Below, piece after piece: positions 1 through 12,797 of a stretch of DNA of 64,000 nt. The notes under the pieces were generated by a model that saw only the letters and a list, made by a program, of their open reading frames with translations, was not told where the DNA came from and searched no databases. The number at the start of each line of letters is the position of its first letter. The first letter of the stretch is position 1. Location: assembly GCA_029931535.1 (NCBI GenBank), contig JAQPZY010001266.1:186001-250000 (forward strand), written 5' to 3'. The position numbers were made by a program, and so were the translations under genes. The stretch comes from Margaritifera margaritifera (lineage: Eukaryota > Mollusca > Bivalvia > Unionida > Margaritiferidae).

Positions 1-2137
1 ACCATGTCCACGTCTGTCATCATTCCTGGCGTTGCTGCATATTAGCTCTCATCTTCATCTTCCTCCTTGCTCCCTGGGTGGTCTTCATGATTAGCACTGT
101 CCTCCCACAAGACTTTTCTTACACAGCCCATGTTGATACTTTGACTATATTCGTTCAGATTCGAGATCGAACACAAGATGGTATATGAAAGTTCAAGTCC
201 TTTATTTATGCTTATTTGGACTATCATGACATCCACTACAATATATCTCCGTGTTCAAGCTAGAATTTACCAAGACAATGCATTGTAATTATGTTTGGCA
301 CATCAAAGCTTTAGCGGACGCTGATTACCTTTAAAAACACTATGTTAAGTCAATTAAATATTGCTCACTGTATTATAACAAAGAAGGATAAAATACTGTG
401 GTTTAAGATGAGAAATAAAACAGAGAACCAAGTTTATTTTCTTAACAAAAGTAAATAAATTGCAAATTTACCCAGACAACGCAACGTACAGTAACTATGT
501 TCAGCATATCAAAGCTTTAGCTGGCACCAAAGACCACACTGAGTCGATGAAGCGTTGATCACTGTATAGTCATAAAGGAATGTAAAATACTATGAAATAA
601 AACTAAGAACCAAATTTATTTTCCCAAGAAAAAGTCTTTGCCAATGTCGTACATTAATTTATTATTCTGTTCCACAATACGTGTCAATGTTACTGTAACA
701 GGAAAACCATAGTCATGAAAAAGATGCCCCCTAAATGTACCTCTGAAGAGAACATTAACACTGCTTGAATTCTAAATATTATATTACAATTAAAGCAATA
801 ATGAAATTAATAAATGATGAAAAAATGTATTAGATCCACAGTTATCGAATACTGAATATTTACATGCACGGTAATATATTTATTCTACTTCAGTGCGGTA
901 CCTTGCACAGTTTTAGAACAAGAAATTACCAGTCATTATGTACATGTATTTCTGGTCAAGTCACAGAACAAAATGCTACACAGTGAAGTGAAATGAAACG
1001 AGTTTATTAACATAAGCAATCACAGAACAAGGACTATCAAGGTTTGTAAGCATTATTGAATTCTTTAATAAGTCTAGTACGGTAAAAAAAAACTTAATTA
1101 CAATGCAACACACAGCGAATGTTATATTTCACAAAGAGCGAATGTGACACGTGTAGGCAGCTATAGTGCTTTATCCCTTCGTCAGATTGACCTGGCAAGA
1201 AAGCTTTTTTTTTAGTTCTTCTATAAAACGTATACCCCCTCCTGAAAATATGAGAATTATGTGCCAAAAAGTGCGCATTATGCACACAGAAATATGGTAT
1301 TGGCTTGTCTGGGTTTGGTCCAGATCCAGGTTTTCATATTAGTGGAATTGGTCAGTGAACCAGACAGACTCCAGTGTTTCCCCTAGGGATGCAAGATTGG
1401 GAGTCAAAAATTCCCATGGGGGTCAGATCGAGTAAATACAATTTTTGGTGTCAGAACTGGAAGTCAAATTAAAAAATTTTTGGGGTTTCTGGCGCACAAA
1501 TGAGGGTAAAGGGAAACACAGGGTGTCTCAGATGCTTTAATCTGCCCATGTTTTTCATGCAAAATGCCTGTACCATTGCTTATAGCATTGTCTTGGCTAC
1601 AGTACACGCATCGTGTTTTATGATTCACCACGCAAATTGTGTGGGCATGGAGAAAGGGCAGGGGATTAAGTGCCCAGTATGAGTAGTTTCAGTCCACTCA
1701 GTCTGGTGGATTTTCACACTAATTTAGTGAAAATCCACTCAGTCTAGTGGAAGTGCGTGACGGATTTTATTGCAGTCGTCGTAAGTCGTAGTGGGTTTTA
1801 TGGCACCCCTCGCTGATTCTATTGTATTCGCAGATGGGAGAAACTCGGACATCGTAAACCCGAACATGGCAGGTATCAATTTCATACCTTTACCTGTACA
1901 GTGGTAACATTTCCTGTGTATTTATCAGTAGCCTGGCTGAGGATACATACAGACGAACGTGCGTAACGTAGAAAAAATATGAGGTTTTATATTTCTTGGA
2001 TATCTTTCCACGACAAAGCGTACATCAGAAATAATTGCTTAGCTACAACGTACATCCCTGCTGATATAATACATGTATAAGTACCTGTTAGCATATACAG
2101 ATAGCATATACAGATGCGGAAATTGACATTGTTCTGC
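1..2137. other. non-coding, AT-rich; no gene seen
   Basis: No convincing coding region. An imperfect tandem duplication of about 200 bp covers 262-640: two copies share CATATCAAAGCTTTAGC-like and ATAAAACTAAGAACCAA-like segments. At about 1684-1752 a short inverted repeat is built on CCACTCAGTCT/AGTGGA. A possible ~150-bp MITE is listed separately. The upstream exons of the receptor may lie here or further left, but nothing is recognisable. Confidence 0.5.
1372..1521. mobile_element. possible ~150-bp MITE (hAT-like ends)
   Basis: The ends CAGTGTTTCCCCTAG (left) and the reverse complement of the right end, CTGTGTTTCCCTTTACC, form a short imperfect terminal inverted repeat of hAT-like form. The flanking 8-mers (ACAGACTC and GGTGTCTC) match only partly, so a target duplication is not secured. 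Confidence 0.35.
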
Positions 2138-4360
2138 ATCAAGCGGTAACTTCGAGGTTCTTTCTCAATAAATGATATTTCATAAAAGTGTTTTGTGTAC
2201 TGGTTATTAATTTGTCAGTTTCCCTTTTAATTTCCATATCATTTCCAAGACCCACCTTGAAGAAATCATTGAAAGCAGTAATACATATAGAACTCGAAAA
2301 GAGATTACAAACGAACACCGTAATATTAATACCGAACATGTACGATCATGAACACTGGCACATTATGACATGTAAGTCATAATATCTTGCCAAAGTATTT
2401 TAAAATAAAAAAAGATACACGAGCTATACTAGTCTACGGAAAGGTTCTTCTGTACTGTTACCCTTAAACTTTTAAAATAACATTGTTTATGAGACAGTAC
2501 AGCAATTTTTTTAATGCACGAAATTGTGTACACTGTATTGACTGTTGCGCTCTATCAGTGGCCATTCATGTCATAAACAAATGAGTTCAATGAGAAAAAA
2601 AGTTATTTCCTGTCCACACTTTTTTCACGAATCTACATAGCATCACCAGAAACTGGCTGAGAAGTATCATTCTTACCTTGAAGCCAGCCGCTATGCCTGT
2701 TGCTGTAGCTTCCTGCCTCGAGTAAACAACAGTCCGTCGTCACAGTTTCTACATGTCATCAGCTAATGTTCAATGTCGCGCTTCGATGTTTCAAAATGTA
2801 CAGTACAATAACTGTTGAATGAAAACATCACAAAACCACACACCTTAAAACTAAAAATATGTTAGTTTGTGAAAAACAAATTTGGACAGAGAAAAACATT
2901 TGATGTTAAGTTCTCATATTATCGTGTAAAACTGGTCTCTAGCGTTATATGAAAAACTAAATATAATTATTTTTATATTCCCATTTAGAGACGTACCATT
3001 TAACTTAAATTTAGGGGGGGAGGAAGTGTACTGGCCTTGATTTTCGTCTAAACTATCTAAAAATCAGAACAAGTATAGTTGTTTCAAGCTATATCCCCTC
3101 CCCTCCGTCTCTCTTTCTCTCCCAGCCTACAACCCCCCCTCCCCACTCCGTTGCGTAAAAAGCAAATAGAGTAGAAGTCTTAAATGACTTAAATTAGGAC
3201 AATTCCTAGCAGCTGCTGGTCAGTGTCGCGCTTCTATGTTTCAAAATAAACACTGTTGAATAAAAATGTTTCTTCTTATTGCAAAATCAAATGCTTTAAA
3301 ACTAAGAAGATGTTAGTTTGTGAAGAGTGAATTTAGACAGAGAAAGTCTCAGAAACACATGGCCGTTAAGTGTTGATATTATCACGTAAAACTGGTTTCT
3401 AGCGGTATATAAAGCAAACTATATATAGTATTGTTATTTTCCCCGATAAGGGAACAAGCATATAAATGTAACAAGCTGCAATGGTCCTGAGTCACATATA
3501 AAATTATTAATATTTTATTTTCTAAAAATCACAACAAGTGTAATTTTGTTAAAGCTAAATCCTATCACACGCGCACCCCCAGCAGCACATAGAGTAGAAG
3601 TTAAATTACTTAAATCAGAATACAAGTATGTCGTGGGAATATTGTTATGAAAACACCAAGGGTTTCTGTTTAATGAAGCCACTTAAGCTGGCATAACATC
3701 CTGTAATGCAAGCGCTAAAAAGACATGAATGAAACAGCATTAGATAAACAAGTAGCGCATCAACCCTTCCCCTGGGCATAAGCGGCAACTTCAGTGTGTT
3801 TTCTCAATAAATGATGTTTCATAACAGAACTTCTTGTACTAGTTATTAATTTGTCATAGTTTCCCTTTAATGTCTCTACAGTTTCCAAAACCTTCTTTAA
3901 AGAAATTATTGAAAGCAAGATACATATACCTTTATCTGTAGACTTAGAAAAATGACATTATTTCAGAGTATGGTAATTTTTAAATGAGCCGAATTCGTCT
4001 ACACGGTGTTGAAGGTTGCTCTCTTTCAGTGGCTGTTCATGCCATAAACGAAGTGATTTTTATGAAAAAGATTACTTTCTTCGTCACTTTCTTTGTGAAT
4101 CTATCATCAAGCATGGCCATTCATGAAAGTGTTGAGCTTCTATCTTATTTTTTTTTTAGCCCCGATGTTTCAAAAGAAGCATTAACTTCTGAATGAAAAT
4201 GTTTTTGTTGTGTGTGGAACAACGAATTTTGGACTTGTAATATGGAGTGAGAAACGCAATGTGGTCAAGTTGTGATATTTTTGCGTAAAACTGGTTTCTA
4301 GCGGTATATAAAATAAACCATATATAATTTGTATTCTCCCAATTAATCTTGCAACACAGC
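2138..4360 (+). repeat. segmental tandem duplication, 2-3 diverged copies
   Basis: The block beginning at 2138 (TTTCTCAATAAATGAT, then ATTAATTTGTCAG) recurs at about 3779. The block around 2510-2640 (CAGTGGCCATTCATG-like) recurs at about 3980-4110. The block around 2760-2990 (GTGTCGCGCTTC, then AAAACTGGTCTCTAGCG) recurs at about 3220-3440 and, truncated, at about 4150-4340. Copies are clearly diverged. No coding sequence is shared between them, and the short open frames differ between copies. Confidence 0.75.
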
Positions 4361-6189
4361 GCATATAATACAAGTCTGTCGCAGCAACACAAAGCTATTA
4401 CATGTTTAAGAAAGCTGTATTACACTGCAAGTTTTCTGTTTTTTTTTTTTAATGCATCTTTTTTGTAATAAAATGTGTTTATTACAGGCAAACATGAGAG
4501 AGAGATTATGCACCATAACTTTTGATCGATGTTAGCCGTAGCTTTTATCGCAAACTTGGAAACAGGCATTGATAATTAGAGAGTATGCATTTTTGAAATG
4601 TGCCTCGTTCATCTTCATTTTGGAATTCGTCTACTGACAAAATTTAGAAATACAATTTTGATTCCACTCTTTGTTTAAATAAGTTAATATGTAAATCGCT
4701 GCTTGGCAATTCATTTTGTATTTAACAAGAATTTATATAATTCATTGGGTTATTCACCTGCTATTAGTGTCCTTTGTCTTATTTTCTTATTATCTATTGT
4801 TGAATCTGGTCATAATTAACCATGTACGAACTTAATGCTTCAGAAATTTATTAGACTGAAAGTCCAATGAGAGAGCATTACTGCAATAATCAAGGTGGAC
4901 CTGACAATATTCGCGACCATCTTAGAATTAATATGAACGGTTCAAAATTAACAGGAAACAATTGGGATCGGAGAAGTTAACGAAAAATAAGAAGCCACAT
5001 GTTTACAGCAATCAGTGCAATAATAGAGATAGATTTTATAGTCTTGGCAAACACGTGGCCTAGCAATTTCGTGTGATGTACAAGGCATTATTGATGAATA
5101 TGATATGTTCAGCTTGCGTGTGTAATACAACTTACAAGTTAAACAAGGGGAGAAAGAAGTGATTCCAAAGCACAAAATAAATCTTACTGAATGATACATT
5201 AATTAAAACACCAGAAATTTTAAAAGTTTCGCCAATTGAAGCAAATTAATCGTGATTACACACTTTTTATCGCTTTTACCCGTCCATTGGTAATATTAAA
5301 CTCGTCAGATGACCAAACCAGCAATCTTAAGTATATTTTTTAAAGCTGTTAGTCATAGAATGCAGCGTCACATGCGTCATAGAGTTGGAGTAAAAACAGT
5401 AGGTCTGCGGTAAAAGTAAACACGTGTCTAGTTCATGAGAAAATGTGTCGCATGGACATGTATATTTGAGTCGCAAGTACTAAACAGGCTGGAATAGTTG
5501 AGGTTGTATATTGGATAGTGCCGTGTATATTTCATTGTGTGGGAACATTTGAAGCACTGTGTGCTGTAGCTGAGCCGATAGGTAAGTTCCACGCGTGGTA
5601 GTGGGCATCCACTATTACATAATTATATTGCTGCGACTTTCAAATGGGCAATAAAACTTAATCCATCCACTACGAGCCACGACGTGGACAATCCACGATG
5701 ACCACAATATCCTGTCCATGACGACACAGCGTGAAAAGGATTAAGCTCCACGCCCACGACGTGTTTTTTCATAAAAACACGATGCGTGTACTGTATGTTG
5801 TCCAACAAAGGAAAACATGTTGAAAATGAAAGGGATAATCTGCCTCTTTTAAAGTTCAGTTGGCTTAGAAGCATAAAAAGGAATATTCAGATTCTTTGGG
5901 GAGGAAAAGGCAGAAAAGGCAATCATTACATTTATGGGACAGCATGTTGTGTCGATTTGAGTTCGTATCAAGGCAGGATACATGAATGCATTCACCATGT
6001 GAAATTTAAAAAAATTTAAAAAAAACAAAGATTACGTCAAGGTGAGAGATCTAGCAAGAAGCCATTGAGCTGCATGAGGTTTGGAACTGCTGTTTCTAAA
6101 ACTGTACTGGAGGTCACTAAGGTCTAAGTGTACTTTACGAACTTTTTAGTTGAACGTAATGTTTGCCTTTGCTGCATCGGATCACACTT
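4361..6189. other. non-coding, no feature recognised
   Basis: AT-rich sequence without a supported gene. Around 5645-5765 there are several CCACGA/CGTGG words that can pair imperfectly. Small open frames are present on both strands, but none shows similarity or a start context that would support it. Confidence 0.5.
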
Positions 6190-7910
6190 TTGAATTTTCA
6201 AATGCACGTTTTCCATGTCGACAATAGCAGTACATGATATTTCATTACATCTTGCATACAATTTGTCTAATTGGTCAGCTTAAACTAATGTCACGAAGTA
6301 TACATTAATTAGCAGGGTCTTCAATGTCACAAAGTATACATTAATTAGCAGGGGCTTTAATGTCACAAAGTATGCATTACTTAGCAGGGTCTTCAATGTC
6401 ACAAAGTATACATTACTTAACAGGGGCTTTAACTTATGTCACAAAGTATGCATTAATTAGCAGGGGCTTTGATTTCACAAAGTATACATTAATAAGCAGG
6501 GGCTTTGATGTCACAAAGTATAAATTACTTAACGGGCTTTAACTTATGTCACAAAGTATACATTAATTAGCAGGGGCTTTGATGTCACAAAGTATAAATT
6601 ACTGAACGGCTTTAACTTATGTCACAAAGTATACATTAATTGGAAGGGAGTTTACCTAATGTCACAAAGTATATTAGCAAGGGTTTTAACTGATGTCACA
6701 AAGTATAGATTAATTAGCAAGGGTTTTAACTGATGTCACAAAGCATACATTAATTAGCAGGGGCTTTAACTATTGTCACAAAGTACACAAAGTATATATT
6801 AATTGGAAGGGGTTTTAACTGATGTCACAAAGTATACATTGATTAGAAGGGGTTTTAACTTTTCAAAGGCATGTTTTCCAAGTTGACAATTGCAGTACAT
6901 GATATTTCATTAGACTTTAAAATTGTTCTAATTGGTCAACTCAAACTGATGTCAAAAAGTATACATTACTTGGCAGGAGCTTTAACTGATGTCACAAAGT
7001 ATACATTAATTAGCCGGGATTTCAACTGATGTCACAAAGTATACATTAATTAGCAGGATTTTAACTGATGTCACAAAGTATACATTAATTAGCAGAAATT
7101 TCAACTGATGTCACAAAGTATACATTAATTAGCAGGGATTTTAACTGATGTCACAAAGTATACATTAATTAGCAGGGATTTCATCTGATGTCACAAAGTA
7201 TACATTAATTACAAGAGGTTTTAACAGATGTCACAAAGTATACATTTAGTAGAAGGGGTTTTAACTGATGTCACAAAGCATACATTACTTGTCAAGGGCT
7301 TTAACTGATGTCACAAAGCCTACATTACTTAGCAGGGGTTTTAGACAATGTCACAAAGTATATATGTTATAACCGGGGGTTTTAACTGATGTCACAGAGT
7401 ATATGATAATTACAAGGAATTTTAAATGAAGTAACAAAGTATACATTAATTAGCAGGGGCTTTAACTGATGTCACAAAGCATACATTAATTAGCAGGGGC
7501 TTTAACTATTGTCACAAAGTACACAAAGTATATATTAATTGGAAGGGGTTTTAACTGATGTCACAAAGTATACATTGATTAGAAGGGGTTTTAACTTTTC
7601 AAAGGCATGTTTTCCAAGTTGACAATTGCAGTACATGATATTTCATTAGACTTTAAAATTGTTCTAATTGGTCAACTCTAAACTGATGTCAAAAAGTATA
7701 CATTACTTAGCAGGGGTTTTAAATGATGTCACAAAGTATATATTTTATAACCAGGGGTTTTAACTGATGTCACAGAGTGTACAATAATTAGCAGGAATTT
7801 TAAATGAAGTCCCAATATATACATTAATTAGCAGGAGTTTTAACTGATGGCACAAAGTAAGTATACACTAATTGGCATGGGTTATAACTAATGTCACAAA
7901 GTACATGTTT
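6190..7910 (+). repeat. 37-40 bp tandem array (GATGTCACAAAGTATACATT family)
   Basis: Dozens of imperfect units are built on GATGTCACAAAGTATACATT, then AATTAGCAGGGGCTTTAACT. Unit length varies by a few bases. Two nearly identical stretches inside the array, about 6735-6966 and 7471-7702, lie 736 bp apart and share an unrelated spacer (TTTTCCAAGTTGACAATTGC). A more diverged copy of this spacer sits at about 6196-6280. This indicates higher-order duplication. Confidence 0.9.
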
Positions 7911-8080
7911 ACACAATAAACAAATTTAAGAAGAAATGATTTGGTTTTAGATTCTATCTAAGAGTCAGTATTAGGATGAGAAAGTAAAAACAGAGAGAAA
8001 AGGAAATGTAGTGAATTCCGTCAGATTTTTCATTTTCCCCGTGTTGTATTATTTACATCATCAGCCAACGGTGTAGACCT

Positions 8081-9850
8081 AGATATGCCTTGACACAATG
8101 AGCTTGGAGATCTGGGTCTATACTGTTCTACTCGGGATTTCAAGCAAACAGTATTGATGTAATTATGCCTTGACACAATGAACTTGGAGATCTGGGTCTA
8201 TACTGTTCTACTCGGGATTTCAAGCAAACAGTATTGATGTAATTATGCCTTGTCACAATGAGCTTGGAGATCTGGGTCTATACTGTTCTACTCGGGATTT
8301 CAAGCAAACAGTATTGATGTAATTATGCCTTGACACAATGAGCTTGGAGATCTGGGTCTATACTGTTCTACTCGGGATTTCAAGCAAACAGTATTGATGT
8401 AATTATGCCTTGACACAATGAGCTTGGAGATCTGGGTCTATACTGTTCAACTCGGGATTTCAAGCAAACAGTATTGATGTAATTATGCCTTGACACAATG
8501 AGCTTGGAGATCTGGGTCTATACTGTTCTACTCGGGATTTCAAGCAAACAGTATTGATGTAATTATGCCTTGACACAATGAGCTTGGAGATCTGGGTCTA
8601 TACTGTTCTACTCGGGATTTCAAGCAAACAGTATTGATGTAATTATGCCTTGACACAATGAGCTTGGAGATCTGGGTCTATACTGTTCAACTCGGGATTT
8701 CAAGCAAACAGTATTGATGTAATTATGCCTTGACACAATGAGCTTGGAGATCTGGGTCTATACTGTTCTACTCGGGATTTCAAGCAAACAGTATTGATGT
8801 AATTATGCCTTGACACAATGAGCTTGGAGATCTGGGTCTATACTGTTCTACTCGGGATTTCAAGCAAACAGTATTGATGTAATTATGCCTTGACACAATG
8901 AGCTTGGAGATCTGGGTCTATACTGTTCTACTCGGGATTTCAAGCAAACAGTATTGATGTAATTATGCCTCCACACAATGAGCTTGGAGATCTGGGTCTA
9001 TACTGTTCTACTCGGGATTTCAAGCAAACAGTATTGATGTAATTATGCCTTGACACAATGAGCTTGGAGATCTGGGTCTATACTGTTCAACTCGGGATTT
9101 CAAGCAAACAGTATTGATGTAATTATGCCTTGACACAATGAGCTTGGAGATCTGGGTCTATACTGTTCTACTCGGGATTTCAAGCAAACAGTATTGATGT
9201 AATTATGCCTCCACACAATGAGCTTGGAGATCTGGGTCTATACTGTTCTACTCGGGATTTCAAGCAAACAGTATTGATGTAATTATGCCTTGACACAATG
9301 AGCTTGGAGATCTGGGTCTATACTGTTCTACTCGGGATTTCAAGCAAACAGTATTGATGTAATTATGCCTTGACACAATGAACTTGGAGATCTGGGTCTA
9401 TACTGTTCTACTCGGGATTTCAAGCAAACAGTATTGATGTAATTATGTCTTGACACAATGAGCTTGGAGATCTGGGTCTATACTGTTCTACTCGGGATTT
9501 CAAGCAAACAGTATTGATGTAATTATGCCTTCACAGAATGAGCTTGGAAATCTGAAGCAAACAATATTGACCAAGATCTGCCTTCACAGTGAGCTTTTAG
9601 ATCTGGATCTACAAGGATTTTAAGCAAACAATATTGATCTAATTCTGCCTTCACACAATGAGGTTGGAAATCTGGGTCTATGCTGACCATTCTACTCAAA
9701 GATTTCAGGTAAACAATATTGACCAAGATCTGCCTTCACACAATGAGCTTGGAGATCAGGGTCTGTACTGTTCATTCTACAAAAGGATTTAATGCAAACA
9801 GCATACATGTAGATCCAGGTCTGCCAGTACACTGTGCAACAAACAGATCA
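8081..9850 (+). repeat. 80-bp tandem array, ~18 near-identical units plus degenerate tail
   Basis: The unit starts ATGCCTTGACACAATGAGCT and contains ATCTGGGTCTATACTGTTC and GGGATTTCAAGCAAACAGTA. It repeats every 80 bp from about 8081 to 9530. Copies differ at only a few positions: TGACAC/CCACAC, TTCTA/TTCAA, AGC/AAC. From 9530 to 9850 the units become divergent and of irregular length, as at an array edge. Confidence 0.95.
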
Positions 9851-12711
9851 GGGTCCATACATAGCTGTTGAGATATGGATATGCATTATACAGAGATAAA
9901 TACTGTACCATAATTGACCTTTGTTGAGGTGAATAGGAATGTTTATGAACCAACAAGTCTGTATTGACTGACCTTGCACACTATCAGTCAGGTAGAAAGC
10001 ATTTCTCATGGGAATCATGTAATAAAGCTGGCGTACATGTGAGATTTTTGTTAGCTTATTTTAAAGCCTGTAAATAGATTTTGTGTATACATTTACTTTT
10101 AGAGTAATGTTGGCTTTAATATGAGCAGAAGAGAAATCTCATTTTACTTTTCACTTTTCATAAAATACTTCAGTAGAAAATTTGTTTTAAATCTGCTTGT
10201 TTACTGTAGTTCCTTATGTTGTCCATGCTACATGTATACCTATGGCTGAAATAGTGACGCTGTAATTTGGTAACGAGCACTCATCCAAGACACCTACATG
10301 TATATGTACTGTTAGCTGTCTGTACTGTTCATTCCACGAGTCTAGCCAGTCAAGACTGATGCAATTTGTCCATTAAACACCAGTGCTGTAGATAATAATT
10401 TAATAAATTATGTATTTTACTCGTTTTAGAACTATTTGCTTTTTTCTTGAAATTCAATGGAGTAGTTTGTGAGCACTGTAGAACACAAAACTTGTGCTAT
10501 AGTACTGGGTCATCAAGATGTTAATCATGCCTCTTTGAATGTGTAAAACAGCTTAGTGACCAAGACTAGTTCATGGTGAATTTGATTACCATCTATACTC
10601 ACGTATAAGCCGGATACAAATGCAAACAACATAGACCCTGATCTGCCATCGCATAATGCGCCGACAGATCAGGATCTATGTTGTTTGTTTTATTGATTAG
10701 TCCTTACAGAGAGATTAAGATTTAGATAAAATTTGTTTTAATCATATAAAAAATATTATTATCCTGACTTGGGGAAAAAGGTTTCACAAAAACATCTTTG
10801 TTCAGGGCCTGAAAATTACGGTGGAACGAGGTCCAGGATTGATCTTTTTTGACTGCAAATCCAGCATATATTACCAGCACTAGTCCATCAGACCATTAAT
10901 ATTTCTTCATTGTTCCTATAAGTTGAATACAATGTGCTTTTTAATACTTAAAACATCTGAAAAGAGTCGTACAAGCGGAATGATGCAAGTGGAAGTTGAT
11001 CGTTTGTTAGTAAGAGGCTGGTGGTTTAACATTACCAGAACTCGGCAAATGTAGCAAACAAAATGCGGACCACCAGATAAAATCAAGCATCTACTCTTTG
11101 GGCTTACCAAATGCTCTGGATTACTTTGCTTAAGTATTGATTTATTGGTGGGCCAAAATCTAGCACAGGGTATTTGTCCACAGCAACTAGTGCAGTACCT
11201 ATTGCACTGCAGGATGACAAATGTTCCAGGTCTGAAAAGGACACCAATTCCGATAAAAAATAAATTGAGGACTGTGTATCTGTTTTTTTCAGTGAAGAAG
11301 TGTCAAGGGTGCTGACCCTCTTTTTTACTTGTTCACTGGATATTATAAATGTTGGGGGGAAATCCATTGTAAGCTACTCTAAGTAAAACATTTTGCAGCA
11401 AAGGTTCAGGTTTTCATTATAAATAATAAAAATATTAAAGAAAAAAATGTGATGCTAAGCAGAGTTCTGAAAATCTTGAATCATGGTAAGTGTAAATATA
11501 TTATTTTCTGACATTTATGGTAAATGAATAAATAAATATATTTTTTTTTAAGTACTAAATAAATAATTTATGATTTAGTAAACAATAAAGTATGCATATG
11601 TCTGAATTTAAGTTTGCATTAATTTTGCTAGTTTTTCATGTGTTTTTGTTTATATTCTGTGTCCAACTGGTGCTGGACCATGCAAAAGGAAAAGTACAGC
11701 GTAAAATAATAATTCTAAGCTGAAATGACGGCAAAACGTGTTGTGCTTGGGATTTTATTTTATACGGACTCCGCTAAAGAGAGAGAATGGTACTTCCACC
11801 CCACCCCCAGTCTAGGGTGCCCTTCTCTCTGCGGGGCCCTCTCCATCACTAAAATACTGTATTTTGTTAATACTTTGCTATCTTCTATTCATTCAATTAT
11901 TTTTATGTTTATTTAACCTACATCATGTGTATAACTATGTGCTTTTGTCCTTTTTTTAACTTCCCAGAAAGATTGCATCTCAAATTTCATCATCAGCAGT
12001 AAATACTTGGATCGCAAAACAAGTCCCTCTGTTCCCATCGTGCCTCCTTGGTTAAAAAAAAAAAAAAACAGCTGACTGCCCATTTATAAAAAAATTCCTA
12101 CTTGGAGCAGAGCTCTTGATAAGCAACATATTTGCATATTGTAAATAATCAAATTGACTAATATGCATAAAGAATCCTTTTAATGCATTTAAATAACGCA
12201 AAACAATTTAATTATAAGCATCTAGTCCAAAGCTGTCAGCGTATTGATCCTGCCATAAGCACAGTCTATGTTTTATTATGGTGCATTCGATCAATATAAA
12301 GTATGCTATCCAGCTAAGTTCTGCAAGCTTCAAATGATAGTACTTGAGGACTGTGAGCACACTCACTCAAATAGAGGCATATAATCAAATGCACCCTGAA
12401 TTAGTTTGGTCACTAAGCTGTTTTACACATTCTAAAACAGTTGTTTAGAGCATCTTGATAATTAAGACTCAGTCTGGTATCATAAGTTTGTGTTCTGCAG
12501 CATTCACAAAATGACCCATTGAATTTTGAAATCGATGCAGTTAGTACCCAAACAGGTAGTACAATACCCAATTCATTCAATTTTTATCTAGATCTCTGTT
12601 GGAGCACTGATGTAGAATAAATCTTTCTTGAAGGCTTTTTGTTGCAGCTTCATTTGCATGGATACCTTTGCTAATATTTAAAACATTTACTTTCTAATTC
12701 CATTATTGCAG
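9851..12711. other. non-coding stretch upstream of the first recognised exon
   Basis: No supported gene. It holds a strong short hairpin at 10623-10692 (listed separately), a poly-A tract near 12053 and scattered A/T runs. Open frames at 10916-11367 (minus strand) have no recognisable similarity. The sequence just before 12712 is a normal pyrimidine-rich splice acceptor. Confidence 0.5.
10623..10692. repeat. near-perfect ~25-bp inverted repeat (hairpin)
   Basis: Left arm CAAACAACATAGACCCTGAT and right arm ATCAGGATCTATGTTGTTTG pair with one mismatch, extended by CTG/CAG, around a ~15-base loop. The arms share the GATCTG/GATCAGGGTCT words of the neighbouring 80-bp array, so this may be two array fragments in opposite orientation or a tiny MITE. 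Confidence 0.8.
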
Positions 12712-12797
12712 CTCAAATTGAAGTGATCCCATGTAAGGTGTGTGGAGACAAATCATCTGGTGTCCATTATGGCGTCATCACCTGTGAAGGATGCAAG
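12712..12797 (+). CDS. ROR/HR3 exon: first zinc finger of the DNA-binding domain
   Basis: This 86-nt exon is preceded by a pyrimidine-rich acceptor ending TTGCAG and followed by the donor GTACAG. The first two bases (CT) complete a codon begun in an unseen upstream exon. The remaining 28 codons read [20 protein letters not shown] and continue to CEGCK. Four zinc-ligand cysteines are visible (CKVC and CEGC). The P-box that sets half-site choice begins CEGCK and continues with G from the next exon. The break after CEGCK is a known intron position in many nuclear receptors. The incoming phase 1 and an Ala codon (G|CT) would fit the usual AQIE sequence of HR3, but the missing base is not visible. 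Confidence 0.95.
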
